Shown here: one piece after another, positions 1-8,265 of the stretch
Layout: each line of letters opens with the position of its first letter
How positions within the stretch are numbered: position 1 is the stretch's first letter
Assembly (NCBI GenBank): GCA_903861045.1
Contig: CAIOST010000013.1
Coordinates: 1-35,526 of the forward strand
Direction of reading: 5' to 3'
DNA: 35,526 nt
Origin: an uncultured bacterium
Lineage (GTDB): Bacteria; Verrucomicrobiota; Kiritimatiellia; RFP12; CAIWXQ01
Made by a program: the position numbers and the translations under genes
The notes under the pieces: generated by a model
The model's database searches: none
Seen by the model: the letters and a program-made list of their open reading frames with translations, nothing else
What the model was told of the DNA's origin: nothing

Positions 1-345
1 CAGGTTCCTGTACGACCCCTTGCCTTTTCGCCTTGGTCTTAGACCCCGCCGGTGTGCGGCAGACTGTCCGTCTTCGCATGCCGCATTCCGTCCGCGATAA
101 TCACAGGGCGCGGACCAACCGGTACTACACACTTTCGGGGCTCATTTCCATGGCTGTCGGCTCGCTGCCTACGCTTCCACACGTCGATTGCTCTCCGCGG
201 GCAAGGCTTGCTTCCGGCTGCTCGGACTTGCTTTGCCGGACGGGTTGCGGCTTTCACCGTTCCCGCCGGGTCGTTCCGAATGGTTTCTATTCCGCTTTCA
301 CGTCGTTTCCTCCATTCACAGGCTTCGCCTGTCGCGAGCGATTTA
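1..345 (-). mobile_element. possible 5' part of a group II intron (edge fragment)
   Basis: No convincing protein is encoded here. Read on the minus strand, the DNA resembles, from memory only, the conserved non-coding stretch that precedes the reverse transcriptase of some bacterial group II introns, including a block coding for ..PHTGG in one frame. A small hairpin (acaggc-ttc-gcctgt, 318-332) lies near the presumed outer end. If this is right, the maturase gene lies beyond the left edge on the minus strand. No exact intron boundary (GUGYG) was identified. The alternative is the flank of another mobile element or plain intergenic DNA. Confidence 0.35.
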
Positions 346-392
346 TGTGCCTTTTTTTGTGGCCAAACCAACCGCGCTTAGCAGGCGACAGC

Positions 393-427
393 CATCCTGA
401 AAAATCCTGTTCATCCTGTCAGAAAAA
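393..427. repeat. dispersed CAGGAT-type intergenic repeat, copy 1
   Basis: The stretch contains atcctg three times at short, regular spacing (catcctgaaaaatcctgt, then tcatcctgtc). It lies just downstream of the msrBA stop codon. A related block lies at 11873-11901 (tgtcaatcttgtcaatcctg). Short tandem text of this type is a common dispersed intergenic element in many bacterial genomes; its function is unknown. Confidence 0.55.
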
Positions 428-455
428 GGTCCTGCGAGGCTACGGGCGGCGGCCA

Positions 456-1466
456 TCAAAACCTTTTTACCCGGCGATGGCAGTATGGCTGTTGGCCGTT
501 TTTGCGATAGTAATCCTGGTGGTACGCTTCGGCCGGCCAGAAGGTGGTAGCAGGGGTGACCTCCGTGACCACTGCCAACCCCTGCTGACGTAATTGCGCG
601 ATCAACCGCTGCGCCATCGCCTGCTGAGACGGCGTGGTGTAAAAGACGGCCGAGCGATATTGGTCGCCGACATCCGGCCCCTGACGGTCCTGTTGCGTAG
701 GGTCATGGATCTCGAAGAATAGGCGGGCCAGCAGCTCGAAGGAGGTTTGCTTGGGATCAAAGAGCAGCTCCACCGCCTCGGCGTGCCCGGTGTTGTGGGC
801 ACACACTTGCGCATAGGTGGGCTGCTCGGTATGGCCGCCGGTGTACCCCGCGGTTGCGCGAATCACGCCGCGCTGCGCCTGCAGGAGCGACTGCACGCCC
901 CAGAAGCAGCCGCCCGCAAAAATGGCGCGCGCAAAGCGCTGGGTGCTCAGCGCCAGCGGCACGAAATCCAGGGAGATCGAATTCACACAGTGGCGGGTGT
1001 CGCGGGGGGTGAAGTGCTCGCCGGTGAACAGATGCCCCAGATGCCCCTGGCAGGTGGCGCAGCGGATTTCGATACGATCCGCGTCCGGCGCCCGCTGTAC
1101 CGCCCCGGCCACCTCAGCGTCAAAACTGGGCCAGCCGCAACCGGACGCGAACTTGTCCTCCGCGCGATAGAGCGCTGCGCCGCAGCGTCGACAGACAAAG
1201 GTACCTGGCTCCTTATGGTTCTCGAAAGGGCCGGTGCCGGGGCGCTCGGTCCCCTTGTGCACGATCACGCGGGCTTCTTCCGGCGTGAGCTGTCGCCAGT
1301 CGTTGCTGTTGCTTACTCCAGTATCCATGGCATGCTCCTTACCCGTCGCCTCCATGCGGGGCACGCAGGCCGCCGCCAGCAGCAGCCCCATGACCACCAC
1401 GCCCACCCAGATTGCCCATTGCGGCGCGGCGCACACCGTCCCGCTCGGGCCTCGCGCGTCATACAT
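456..1466 (-). CDS. msrAB: bifunctional peptide-methionine sulfoxide reductase MsrB-MsrA, exported
   Basis: Repairs oxidised methionine in proteins; the MsrB half reduces the R-sulfoxide and the MsrA half the S-sulfoxide. The 336-residue protein starts with a hydrophobic segment (about 17-33) ending in AAAC34, a possible lipobox, so it is probably anchored in the envelope. The MsrB domain (about 56-170) has the zinc pairs C91/C94 and C135/C138, the GCGWPSF motif and the catalytic Cys in RHCVNS (C159). The MsrA domain (about 178-330) has the GCFWG active site (C186) and a likely resolving Cys near the end (PYC). The B-then-A order is the reverse of Neisseria PilB but occurs in other fusions. 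It is monocistronic, with an AGGAAAGG motif somewhat far upstream of the ATG. The family assignment is firm; the lipoprotein call is an inference. Confidence 0.93.
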   Translation of the reverse strand: MYDARGPSGTVCAAPQWAIWVGVVVMGLLLAAACVPRMEATGKEHAMDTGVSNSNDWRQLTPEEARVIVHKGTERPGTGPFENHKEPGTFVCRRCGAALYRAEDKFASGCGWPSFDAEVAGAVQRAPDADRIEIRCATCQGHLGHLFTGEHFTPRDTRHCVNSISLDFVPLALSTQRFARAIFAGGCFWGVQSLLQAQRGVIRATAGYTGGHTEQPTYAQVCAHNTGHAEAVELLFDPKQTSFELLARLFFEIHDPTQQDRQGPDVGDQYRSAVFYTTPSQQAMAQRLIAQLRQQGLAVVTEVTPATTFWPAEAYHQDYYRKNGQQPYCHRRVKRF

Positions 1467-1563
1467 GCTTTACCGGCCTTTCCTAAGCGACGCTAGCCGC
1501 GGCTGGCCCGCGCCGTACGGCGCCGGTTATACCAGCCAAGTATCAGCCAGAGCAACGGACTGC

Positions 1564-2598
1564 TTAGATAACCGCCAGCAGGGCGTCAATCTCCGCATCC
1601 GTGCCAATGGTGATGCGCAGGTAGGCGCCGGTGCGGGGGCCGGGGAAATAGCGCACGAAGATCTTTTGGCTGCGCAACTGGTCAAAGACCTTTTTGGCAT
1701 CGCCATCCGGCGGACGCGCAAAGAGGAAGTTGGTGGCGGACGGGAGCACCTCATAGCCGCGCGCGGCCAGTGCGGCGCTCAAGCGCGCGCGTGTGGCCTG
1801 GATGCGCCGCGTATTGGTGCGCATGTGCTCGAGGTCGTTCAACGCCGCCAACCCCACCACCTGCGTAAGCATGTCGAGGTTGTAGGAATCCTTGATCTTG
1901 TAGAGCGCCTCGATCAGCGGCACCGGGCCAATCACATAGCCGAGGCGCAGGCCGGCCAGCGAGAACGACTTCGAGAACGTACGCATAACCAGCGTGTTGG
2001 TGTTATGCGGTGCCAGCGCCAGGTCCATGAAGTTATCGGGGGCGAAATCCCCATACGCCTCGTCCAGCAGCACCACGCCGTCGAACGTGCGGCAGAAGGA
2101 GGTCACCGCCGCGCGCTCATACATCATGGAGGTAGGCGCATTGGGCGTAGTCAGCAGGAAGAGCGAGGCTCGGTAAGCCGCCGGCATCTGCCAGGTAAAG
2201 CCGGGGGCGAGCTCCACCGGTCTTTTCTCGACGCCCCGGATATCGGCCAGCACCGGGTAGAGCGAGTAGGAGGGGACAAAGTAGCCGATGCTACCGTGAT
2301 TTTCGACAAAGGCGCGCGTGGCCAAGGCCAGGATCTCGTCCGAGCCGTTGCCGGCAAAGACCTGCTCGAGGCGGCAGCCATGGATCTCGGCTATGCGCCG
2401 GCGCAGGGCGCTGGCGTTGGGATCCGGATAGAGGCGCAGCCGCTCCGCCGTGAAGGCCGCGAGCGCCGCCGCCACCTGCGGGGAGGGCGGATAGGGGTTC
2501 TCGTTGGTGTTGAGCTTGATGATCCCGCGATCCTGCGGCTGCTCCCCGGGGGTGTAGGCTTGCAGGGCGGCGACGTTTTGGGCGATGTAGGTACTCAT
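1564..2598 (-). CDS. hisC: histidinol-phosphate aminotransferase
   Basis: A PLP-dependent fold-type I aminotransferase that converts imidazole-acetol phosphate and glutamate to histidinol phosphate in histidine biosynthesis. The 344-residue length is typical. Visible landmarks are the N-terminal KLNTNENPYPPSP substrate loop, GNGSDE (83-88), TPNAPT (151-156), the DEAYGDF segment with D179 and Y182, and TFSKSFSLAGLRLGY with the Schiff-base lysine K210. The ATG lies 5 bp after the hisD stop, so the two genes are transcribed together as hisD-hisC. No other his genes are in the window, so the pathway must be dispersed. Confidence 0.95.
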   Translation of the reverse strand: MSTYIAQNVAALQAYTPGEQPQDRGIIKLNTNENPYPPSPQVAAALAAFTAERLRLYPDPNASALRRRIAEIHGCRLEQVFAGNGSDEILALATRAFVENHGSIGYFVPSYSLYPVLADIRGVEKRPVELAPGFTWQMPAAYRASLFLLTTPNAPTSMMYERAAVTSFCRTFDGVVLLDEAYGDFAPDNFMDLALAPHNTNTLVMRTFSKSFSLAGLRLGYVIGPVPLIEALYKIKDSYNLDMLTQVVGLAALNDLEHMRTNTRRIQATRARLSAALAARGYEVLPSATNFLFARPPDGDAKKVFDQLRSQKIFVRYFPGPRTGAYLRITIGTDAEIDALLAVI

Positions 2599-2603
2599 GG
2601 TTA

Positions 2604-3902
2604 CTACCGGAAGCGGATCGTGGCTGAGCGGCTATGGGCGTCGAGCCCCTCGACGGCGCCGAAGGTTTCGATCACCGGGAGGGCAGCGGCGAGGTCGCGG
2701 CGCGTGTATTCGATGACGCTGCTGCGGCGGCGGAACTCCTCGACCGTCAGGCCGGAGAACATGCGTGCGGCGCCACCGGTGGGGAGCACATGACTGGGAC
2801 CGGCCACGAAATCGCCGACCGGCTCCGGCGTCCAGCCGCCGACAAAGATAGCACCGGCAGCGCGCAGGCGCGGCAGGAGGCGGCGCGGTTGCCGGGTGAG
2901 CAGCTCGAGGTGCTCCGGCGCAAAACGGTTACAGAGCTCCACGGCGGCGGCGAGGTCCGGCGTTACCACCAGCAGCACCCCCTTGGGCAGGACGCGCCGG
3001 ATCATCGCGGCCCGCGAAAGCAGGGCGGTTTGCGCCAGCAACTCCGTGCGCACAGCCGCGGCCAGCGCGGCGGAATCGGTTAGCAACAGGGCACGTTCGT
3101 GTCCGGAGCCATGCTCGGCCTGCGACAGCAAGTCGGCCGCCACCCAGGCCGGGTTGGCGGAATCATCGGCCAGGATCGCGATTTCGCTCGGGCCGGCCAC
3201 CTGATCAATGGCCACATAGCCATACACCTGGCGCTTGGCGGCCGTGACATAGGCATTGCCGGGGCCGACAATCTTATGCACCGGCTTAATCCGGCGCGTG
3301 CCAAAGGCCATGAGGCCGACGGCCTGGATGCCGCCGACCTTGTAGATCTCGGTGGCGCCGGCCACTTGCAAGGCGTGTAGCAACACCGGGTTCACGCGTC
3401 CCGAGGCCCCGCAGGGGGTGCAGGCCACGATCTCCGGCACACCGGCCACGCGGGCCAGTGTAGCGGTCATGACCGCCGTGGAGGCCAGCGGTGCCGTGCC
3501 GCCAGGGACATACACACCCACGCGATCGAGTGGCACGAACTGTTCGCCCAGCGAACCGCCGCGGCCGGTGGGGATGCGCCAGTTGCGGCGTAAGCCGGCG
3601 CGGGCAAAGGTGGCCACGCGGCGACAGGCCTCGGCCACGGCCCGGCGGACAGCCGGCGAGACTTGTTGCGACGCTGCGGTCAGTTCATCCGGCGTGACGC
3701 GCAGCGTAGCCGCCGTGAGCTTGGCGCCATCAAAGCGACGTGCCGCGGCCAGGATGGCTGGTTCGCCGCGCTGGCGGATCTCCGCCAGCAGGGTGGCGGC
3801 CGCGGCTTCGGCGGCGGGATCAAACGCGGGGCGGCGCAGAAAGGCCTCCACCGCGGGCGAGGGCGTACGGGGGGTCCAGTTGACGATGCGAACGGTTTTC
3901 AC
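2604..3902 (-). CDS. hisD: histidinol dehydrogenase
   Basis: Catalyses the last two NAD-dependent oxidations from L-histidinol to L-histidine using zinc. The GTG at 3902 is the best start: AGGAAGG lies about 8 bases upstream and translation begins VKTVRIVNW, giving 432 residues, the usual family size. A longer frame back to 3959 adds a non-conserved leader. Conserved features include VPGGTAPLAST, IVGPGNAYV, the GPSEI segment, SQAEHGSG (zinc Gln/His), FAPEHLEL (catalytic Glu-His), PVGDFVAGPSHVLPTGG (zinc Asp) and the C-terminal GLDAHSRSA (zinc His). It heads a two-gene operon with hisC. Confidence 0.95.
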   Translation of the reverse strand: MKTVRIVNWTPRTPSPAVEAFLRRPAFDPAAEAAAATLLAEIRQRGEPAILAAARRFDGAKLTAATLRVTPDELTAASQQVSPAVRRAVAEACRRVATFARAGLRRNWRIPTGRGGSLGEQFVPLDRVGVYVPGGTAPLASTAVMTATLARVAGVPEIVACTPCGASGRVNPVLLHALQVAGATEIYKVGGIQAVGLMAFGTRRIKPVHKIVGPGNAYVTAAKRQVYGYVAIDQVAGPSEIAILADDSANPAWVAADLLSQAEHGSGHERALLLTDSAALAAAVRTELLAQTALLSRAAMIRRVLPKGVLLVVTPDLAAAVELCNRFAPEHLELLTRQPRRLLPRLRAAGAIFVGGWTPEPVGDFVAGPSHVLPTGGAARMFSGLTVEEFRRRSSVIEYTRRDLAAALPVIETFGAVEGLDAHSRSATIRFR

Positions 3903-4006
3903 GGGGAACCTTCCTAGCCAGCCGCTACCAACGGATGGCACGCGCCGGGATCGGCCCACCCGTCATGCCAGGAGAGCGCACGTGGGGGGCTCGTGCGATC
4001 GACCTC

Positions 4007-4651
4007 TTAGTGTGCGGCAGCCGCGGGTTTGGCGGCGCCATCCGCCGCTTTACCGGCCGCCGGTTTAGCAGCGCCCTCGGCAGGTGCGGCAGCGGCTTCG
4101 GCCGGCTTAGCCGCCGCCGCAGCCGGATTCTTGATCAACTCATCGATCTTATCCTGTACGGCCATGGCCGCGCGACCAATCACCGCCGCGCGCTCCAATT
4201 CCCGCGCGTTTTTGGCCTTGGGCTGCCCAGCAATCCGTTTGGCCTGCTTGGCCAGCAGATCCGCCTCGGCCGTATCTATCTGATCGAGGCGCTTCTGCGC
4301 CTTCTCATGATCCGTAAAGCTCCCCTTCTCCTGACAGCGCCGGGCCGACAGGGTGCCATTAGGGAACGGGGTGGCGGGCGGCAGCTTCTCCACCTTTTCG
4401 CCCGGCGCGGGTTTTTCTCCCTTTTCCGCCGCCTCCCACTCCTTCTTGGCCAACTCCACGGCCTTGGCAAAAACGCGGGTTTCGGCATCAATCGTCTTCT
4501 TCAAATCCTTCAGTTCTGCCCCCGTCATGATCTCCCGGGTCACCTTCTTCTGCAGATCAGAGACTTCGACCAGGTAAACAATTTCGGCTCGCGCCAGGCC
4601 CACACCGGTCAACGCCGCCACCAACACCATCCGCCACAGCATCTGTTTCAT
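4007..4651 (-). CDS. secreted Ala/Lys-rich helical hypothetical protein
   Basis: Not recognised. The 214-residue product starts with a clear signal peptide (MKQMLWRMVLVAALTGVGLARA, cleavage about residue 22). The mature part is highly charged and probably helical (many Lys/Glu), with a single Cys near ARRCQEK. The last 60 residues are low-complexity Ala/Pro/Lys/Gly (PAEAAAAPAEGAAKPAAGKAA), which could serve as a flexible or cell-wall or nucleic-acid contacting tail. An AGGAG motif 8-9 bases upstream supports the ATG. It lies on the same strand as the secretion cluster but is separated by a palindromic element. The function is unknown. Confidence 0.7.
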   Translation of the reverse strand: MKQMLWRMVLVAALTGVGLARAEIVYLVEVSDLQKKVTREIMTGAELKDLKKTIDAETRVFAKAVELAKKEWEAAEKGEKPAPGEKVEKLPPATPFPNGTLSARRCQEKGSFTDHEKAQKRLDQIDTAEADLLAKQAKRIAGQPKAKNARELERAAVIGRAAMAVQDKIDELIKNPAAAAAKPAEAAAAPAEGAAKPAAGKAADGAAKPAAAAH

Positions 4652-4736
4652 GGGAATACTCCTGTTGTGAGTCGCTCAGAATAGCACTTGGGCAGAACCG
4701 AGGGAAGTCCCCAAATGACGGGAGCGGCGGCGGGGG

Positions 4737-4804
4737 CATGGTCTTTTCCTGAAGCGCCACCTAACGCAGGCTGGCTGTAGCAAGGGCTTCAGGTAAAGAC
4801 CATG
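4737..4804. repeat. 68-bp element with 19-bp near-perfect terminal inverted repeats
   Basis: The left arm 4737-4755 (catggtcttttcctgaagc) and right arm 4786-4804 are reverse complements except for one central base, with a 30-base loop. It lies between the gspB-like stop and the next minus-strand gene. There is no T-run on either side, so it is not a textbook terminator. It could be a MITE-like remnant, an mRNA-stabilising hairpin or a Rho-independent signal of unusual form. Confidence 0.75.
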
Positions 4805-4823
4805 GGCGGCAAGGGCGCGGCGG

Positions 4824-5789
4824 TTACGGCGGTGTCGCGGCGGGGTCGCGGATATAGGTCCGTCCGCTCATGCGGTAGGTCCGCTGCTGGTCCTTGTAGG
4901 ACAATCGGAGGGTGCTCCCTGAGATCGACTCCAAGCGGACGCCATTCGGCGCGGAGGCGCCCGGTTCGAGTGTCATGCCGCCTCGTAATACCACTAGCGT
5001 CTTGCCGCCGGCCGAAAATGTGCCGCCAATATCAATATCCGGCCAAGCTGCCGTAGCCGCCAACGGCGCAGGGGCAGGAGGCGGCGCCACCGGTGCGGAA
5101 GTCGCCACCGTCTCTGGCACGGCCACGGTCTCCCGCGGCGTCCCCGCTACCACCGGTGCGGCCGCCACGGGTAGTGGTGCCAGCAACTTGGTCGGCGCAG
5201 CCGTTTGGGTCTCCGCCAGAGCCGGCGGCGGCGCGGACGCGCCGGCTGGCGCGGCAGGGGGTGGCGGAACCGGCGGTGTGGCAAGGTAGGGAATGGTCAC
5301 GGCCGAGGTCAGGGAGTGCAGTGCCGGCTCCACCGCCGGTGCGGCAGCTATCGACGGGGCGCTCGGCTTATGCGAAAAGATCAGGATCATCACCCCCACC
5401 ACCAGCAACCCCACCAAGGATGCTACACCTGCCAGCATCAAGCGTGTAATACTCCTTTGCCGCTCCGCATCCGGCGCCATAACCCTCCGCATCCTGGCCG
5501 CTGTGGGCGGCTGCTCCCCGCGCCGCAGGCCGGCTGACGGGTGCACGGGCGCACCGCCACGGCCTTCTGGCTGGCGTTCGCGGCGTACCGGCGGCGTAGC
5601 GGCGGTCGGCGATGCCTCGGCCGCCTGCAACTCAACCGGCCGCGCCGTAGTCACCGGAATAGAGGCCGACTGGGGGGGGGGCGGGGCGACGGGTGGCGCA
5701 GCTTCCGGCACGGCGGCGGGTGCCGAAGGGTTGCGGCGCCGGGCCTCATCCTGCTCCTGCTTGCGCAGCGCTTCGGCGATGAGACTCAT
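4824..5789 (-). CDS. GspB-like type II secretion accessory protein
   Basis: Family member of the inner-membrane partner of the GspA/ExeA ATPase; in Aeromonas the ExeAB pair helps insert the secretin through peptidoglycan. The ATG at 5789 is chosen because it follows GGAGG and begins MSLIAEALRKQEQDEARR, the typical GspB cytoplasmic start; a longer frame exists. The 321 residues contain a cytoplasmic Pro/Ala-rich region (20-110), one TM segment (about 117-138), a long Pro/Ala-rich periplasmic linker and a C-terminal beta domain beginning WPDIDIGGTF that matches the T2SS-B layout. It overlaps the stop of the ExeA-like gene by 4 bp (ATGA), implying translational coupling. Confidence 0.8.
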   Translation of the reverse strand: MSLIAEALRKQEQDEARRRNPSAPAAVPEAAPPVAPPPPQSASIPVTTARPVELQAAEASPTAATPPVRRERQPEGRGGAPVHPSAGLRRGEQPPTAARMRRVMAPDAERQRSITRLMLAGVASLVGLLVVGVMILIFSHKPSAPSIAAAPAVEPALHSLTSAVTIPYLATPPVPPPPAAPAGASAPPPALAETQTAAPTKLLAPLPVAAAPVVAGTPRETVAVPETVATSAPVAPPPAPAPLAATAAWPDIDIGGTFSAGGKTLVVLRGGMTLEPGASAPNGVRLESISGSTLRLSYKDQQRTYRMSGRTYIRDPAATPP

Positions 5790-6592
5790 ACCCCCTCCTC
5801 CAACTGACGGATGGCACGCACGACGCATGCGCTGCTGATCACCCGCACATTCGCGGTATAGGCCGCCAGCATGGCGTAGTCGCACACGGCATTAATCATG
5901 CGCGGCACACCGCCGGAATAGGCCGCCACCTGATTGCAGGCGCCCTCCGTGAACTGTACGTCAGCCGGCGCGGCGGCCGTACGTAGGCGATGGTCGATAT
6001 AGGCGGAAATATCCGGGACCCCCAGCGGCGGAATGTGCGTACGCACCGTGATCCGCTGGCGTAACTGGCGCAACTCCGGTGCCTCCAGGCGTTTTTTGAG
6101 CTCGGGCTGACCGGCCAGCACGATTTGGATCAGCTTATGTTGGGCGGTTTCGAGATTGGAGAGGAGGCGTACCTCCTCCATCGTACGCGTAGAGAGGTCC
6201 TGCGCTTCGTCAATAATCAGCACCACTTTGCCACCCACGGAGGCCTGCTGCAGCAGGAAGGCATTCAGTGCCGCGTGCTGCCCCAGTCGATCGCGGGGGA
6301 CGGCGAGCCCGAAGTCCGTGACAATGGCGCGTAGCAGTTGCGACCCGCTCAGGCACGGGTTGAGAATCATGGCCGAGCGCACTTGGTTGCCCAAATGCGC
6401 CAGCACTGCGCGGCAAATGGTGGTTTTACCGCAACCGACCTCGCCGGTCAGTTCCATAAACCCGCGGCGCGAAGTGACCCCATAGACCAGATGCTCAAAG
6501 GCCGCGCGGTGAAACGCCGTGAAATAGAGATAACGCGGGTCTGGCGTGATGGCAAACGGTGGCTCTTGCAGTTGGAAGTGCGACAAGTACAT
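5786..6592 (-). CDS. ExeA/GspA-type AAA ATPase
   Basis: General secretion pathway ATPase of the ExeA class. The opening MYLSHFQLQEPPFAITPDPRYLYF is diagnostic of the family. Walker A is GEVGCGKTT (50-58) and Walker B is VVLIIDEAQDL (D128, E129); an Arg-rich sensor region (LRQRITVR) follows. At 268 residues it has only the ATPase part, without the C-terminal peptidoglycan-binding domain of Aeromonas ExeA. It lies between the GspC/PilP-like gene (59 bp gap) and the gspB-like gene (4 bp overlap), so the three form an operon. Related ATPases also sit in other loci, but the B partner makes a secretion role likely. Confidence 0.9.
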   Translation of the reverse strand: MYLSHFQLQEPPFAITPDPRYLYFTAFHRAAFEHLVYGVTSRRGFMELTGEVGCGKTTICRAVLAHLGNQVRSAMILNPCLSGSQLLRAIVTDFGLAVPRDRLGQHAALNAFLLQQASVGGKVVLIIDEAQDLSTRTMEEVRLLSNLETAQHKLIQIVLAGQPELKKRLEAPELRQLRQRITVRTHIPPLGVPDISAYIDHRLRTAAAPADVQFTEGACNQVAAYSGGVPRMINAVCDYAMLAAYTANVRVISSACVVRAIRQLEEGV

Positions 6593-6651
6593 GTTGGTGA
6601 TTGTGCGCAGCCACGGCTGGAATGTCCAGCGCGGAGTACCCCGCCCGCCGG

Positions 6652-7590
6652 TTACTTGGCCGGGAAGACCCCTTCCTCCACCAATTGCGCATCCTCTTCC
6701 GGCGTCAACTCAATGGTCCCGATCGGCTTGAGTCCCTTGCGAATCAGGTTCAGGTTGGTTTCGCGCAGGCGTTTACTCATCTCGCTGGTGGTGGCCACCT
6801 GCGCTTTGGTCTGGACGTCCTCCTCGCGACGAAGGCGCTCCTCCTCGGTCTGCTTCACGAGCTGGTCGCGACGCTCGCGCAGGCGGCCGACATAGGAGTT
6901 ATCCTTGAGCCCGGAGTTCAGCAGGCGATCGATTCCGCCGACCGAGTTGGGCACCGGCGGCTCCGCGGCGGCCACGCCTGGCGCGCGGCGCGCGGCCAGA
7001 GGCGCAGAACTGTGACGACCCAGCCGATGTCCAACATCCCCCATCGGTGCGGGAACGGCCGCCGCCGGCTTGGCGCCCGCACCCACCGCACTGCTGGCCT
7101 CTGGCATGCGCGAACTATTGTTCATACGCAACTCCACCGCCAAGCCATCCTTCAAGATAGTGGCCGTTTCCAGCTCGAAATCCGCCGCGGTCACGGTATA
7201 ACCGTCCAACTCCTCTCCCAGCGCCAACAGCAGATTGCGCGGCGGCTTGGCACCATTATCAGCAAACCCGACCATCACCTCGCCGGCTGGCGTGTGCACA
7301 ATCTCAAAGAGCACAAAGTTCTTAGCCGCCAGTTTTTCCGCAGGCGGCTGGGGAATTTCGGCTGGTGGTGGGGGGGGCGGCGGCGGGGGCAAACCGAACG
7401 GTTGGCGCTCTACAATGGCCAAATAGCGCTCCACGGCCGGCAACTGATACGCCTCCGCACCTCCGGCGGCGGTGGCTTGTACGATAATGGGTAACAGCAA
7501 CCACCAGCAGTGATGCCGGGCGCGCGTATGAGCAGCCGCTGCCCGTACCCGCCGCAAAAAATCCAGATCCAAGTAACTCTCCCCGGTCAC
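6652..7590 (-). CDS. membrane-anchored GspC/PilP-like protein (HR-domain type)
   Basis: Probably an inner-membrane protein linking the secretion platform to the secretin. A GTG start is used; GGGAGG lies 6 bases upstream. The 312 residues show a basic cytoplasmic N-terminus, one hydrophobic segment (about 29-45), the segment ERQPFGLPPPPPPPPP, then a compact beta-rich domain (about 88-155, KNFVLFEIVHTPAGEVMVGF through TVTAADFELETATI) that resembles the homology region of GspC and PilP. It ends with a charged coiled-coil-like tail and a conserved-looking RKGLKPIGTIELTPEED block. It is first in the operon with exeA and gspB homologues. The fold assignment is from motif layout only; it could be a lineage-specific secretion accessory protein. 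Confidence 0.6.
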   Translation of the reverse strand: MTGESYLDLDFLRRVRAAAAHTRARHHCWWLLLPIIVQATAAGGAEAYQLPAVERYLAIVERQPFGLPPPPPPPPPAEIPQPPAEKLAAKNFVLFEIVHTPAGEVMVGFADNGAKPPRNLLLALGEELDGYTVTAADFELETATILKDGLAVELRMNNSSRMPEASSAVGAGAKPAAAVPAPMGDVGHRLGRHSSAPLAARRAPGVAAAEPPVPNSVGGIDRLLNSGLKDNSYVGRLRERRDQLVKQTEEERLRREEDVQTKAQVATTSEMSKRLRETNLNLIRKGLKPIGTIELTPEEDAQLVEEGVFPAK

Positions 7591-7725
7591 AGCAGACCTC
7601 CCTATTTCAGGGGAATAATCTTACGCCTCTCTGGCACCCATGTCTATCACTCCTTGGCAGAACGGGGGGAACCATTCCGCCATTCCGCCTTGCGCTCGCG
7701 GCCGCGCCTTGCCAGAATCATCCGC

Positions 7726-8262
7726 ATGACGCTTTATCTCTTACGACATGCCGAGGCGGTGAACGTCGGCGAGAACGGGATCACCCGCGACAGCGATCGG
7801 CCCCTAACCGAACGGGGGCGCCGGCAGGCGATCCGCATGGGCAGCGTCCTGCAGCAGCTCGGCGTGAAGTTCGACGTCGTGCTGGCCAGCCCGCTGGAGC
7901 GCGCCCGGGAGACCGCCGGGCTGGTCCTACAGACCCTGGCACTGCGAAGCAAGATCCGCACCGTACCATCGCTACAACCCCATGGCACCGTCGATGCCAT
8001 GTGGGCCGCCATCTGCGGCGCAGGCGGGGAGCACGTACTGGCCGTGGGGCACCTTCCTTCCATCGCCACCCTGGCGGGCACCCTCCTCGGTAGCCACAGC
8101 GAAGATGCCATTTGGTTCCACAAAGCCACGATCGCCGCCCTGCATTGCGAAAACCTGCCGGCGCGACACCCGCGCGTCCGACTGGAATGGATGCTCGCGC
8201 CGGCGCTGGTCAAACGGCTGGCGTCGCACGCGTCCACGCCCTCCGCCGCGTCCGCGCGCTGA
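7726..8262 (+). CDS. sixA: SixA-type phosphohistidine phosphatase
   Basis: Histidine phosphatase superfamily protein; SixA removes phosphate from histidines of phosphotransfer proteins. The ATG at 7726 gives MTLYLLRHAEA, with the RHG-type catalytic motif (R7 H8) in its usual place at the N-terminus, and a 178-residue product. The second half has ASPLERARETA and the VGHLPS motif with the second catalytic His. A longer frame upstream lacks family similarity. It stands alone on the plus strand, divergent from the secretion operon; the Shine-Dalgarno is weak. Substrates cannot be inferred from the sequence. Confidence 0.85.
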   Translation: MTLYLLRHAEAVNVGENGITRDSDRPLTERGRRQAIRMGSVLQQLGVKFDVVLASPLERARETAGLVLQTLALRSKIRTVPSLQPHGTVDAMWAAICGAGGEHVLAVGHLPSIATLAGTLLGSHSEDAIWFHKATIAALHCENLPARHPRVRLEWMLAPALVKRLASHASTPSAASAR

Positions 8263-8265
8263 AAA

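Noticed and set aside
39-371. A 110-codon minus-strand frame at the left edge
   Set aside because: Although similar small frames are sometimes annotated, it lies in what looks like a structured non-coding region and has no ribosome-binding site; treated as part of the possible intron.
1234-2793. A 519-codon plus-strand frame opposite hisC and the msrAB start
   Set aside because: It is antisense to two well-recognised genes, rich in Arg/Gly/His as expected from a GC-rich shadow frame, and has no family resemblance.
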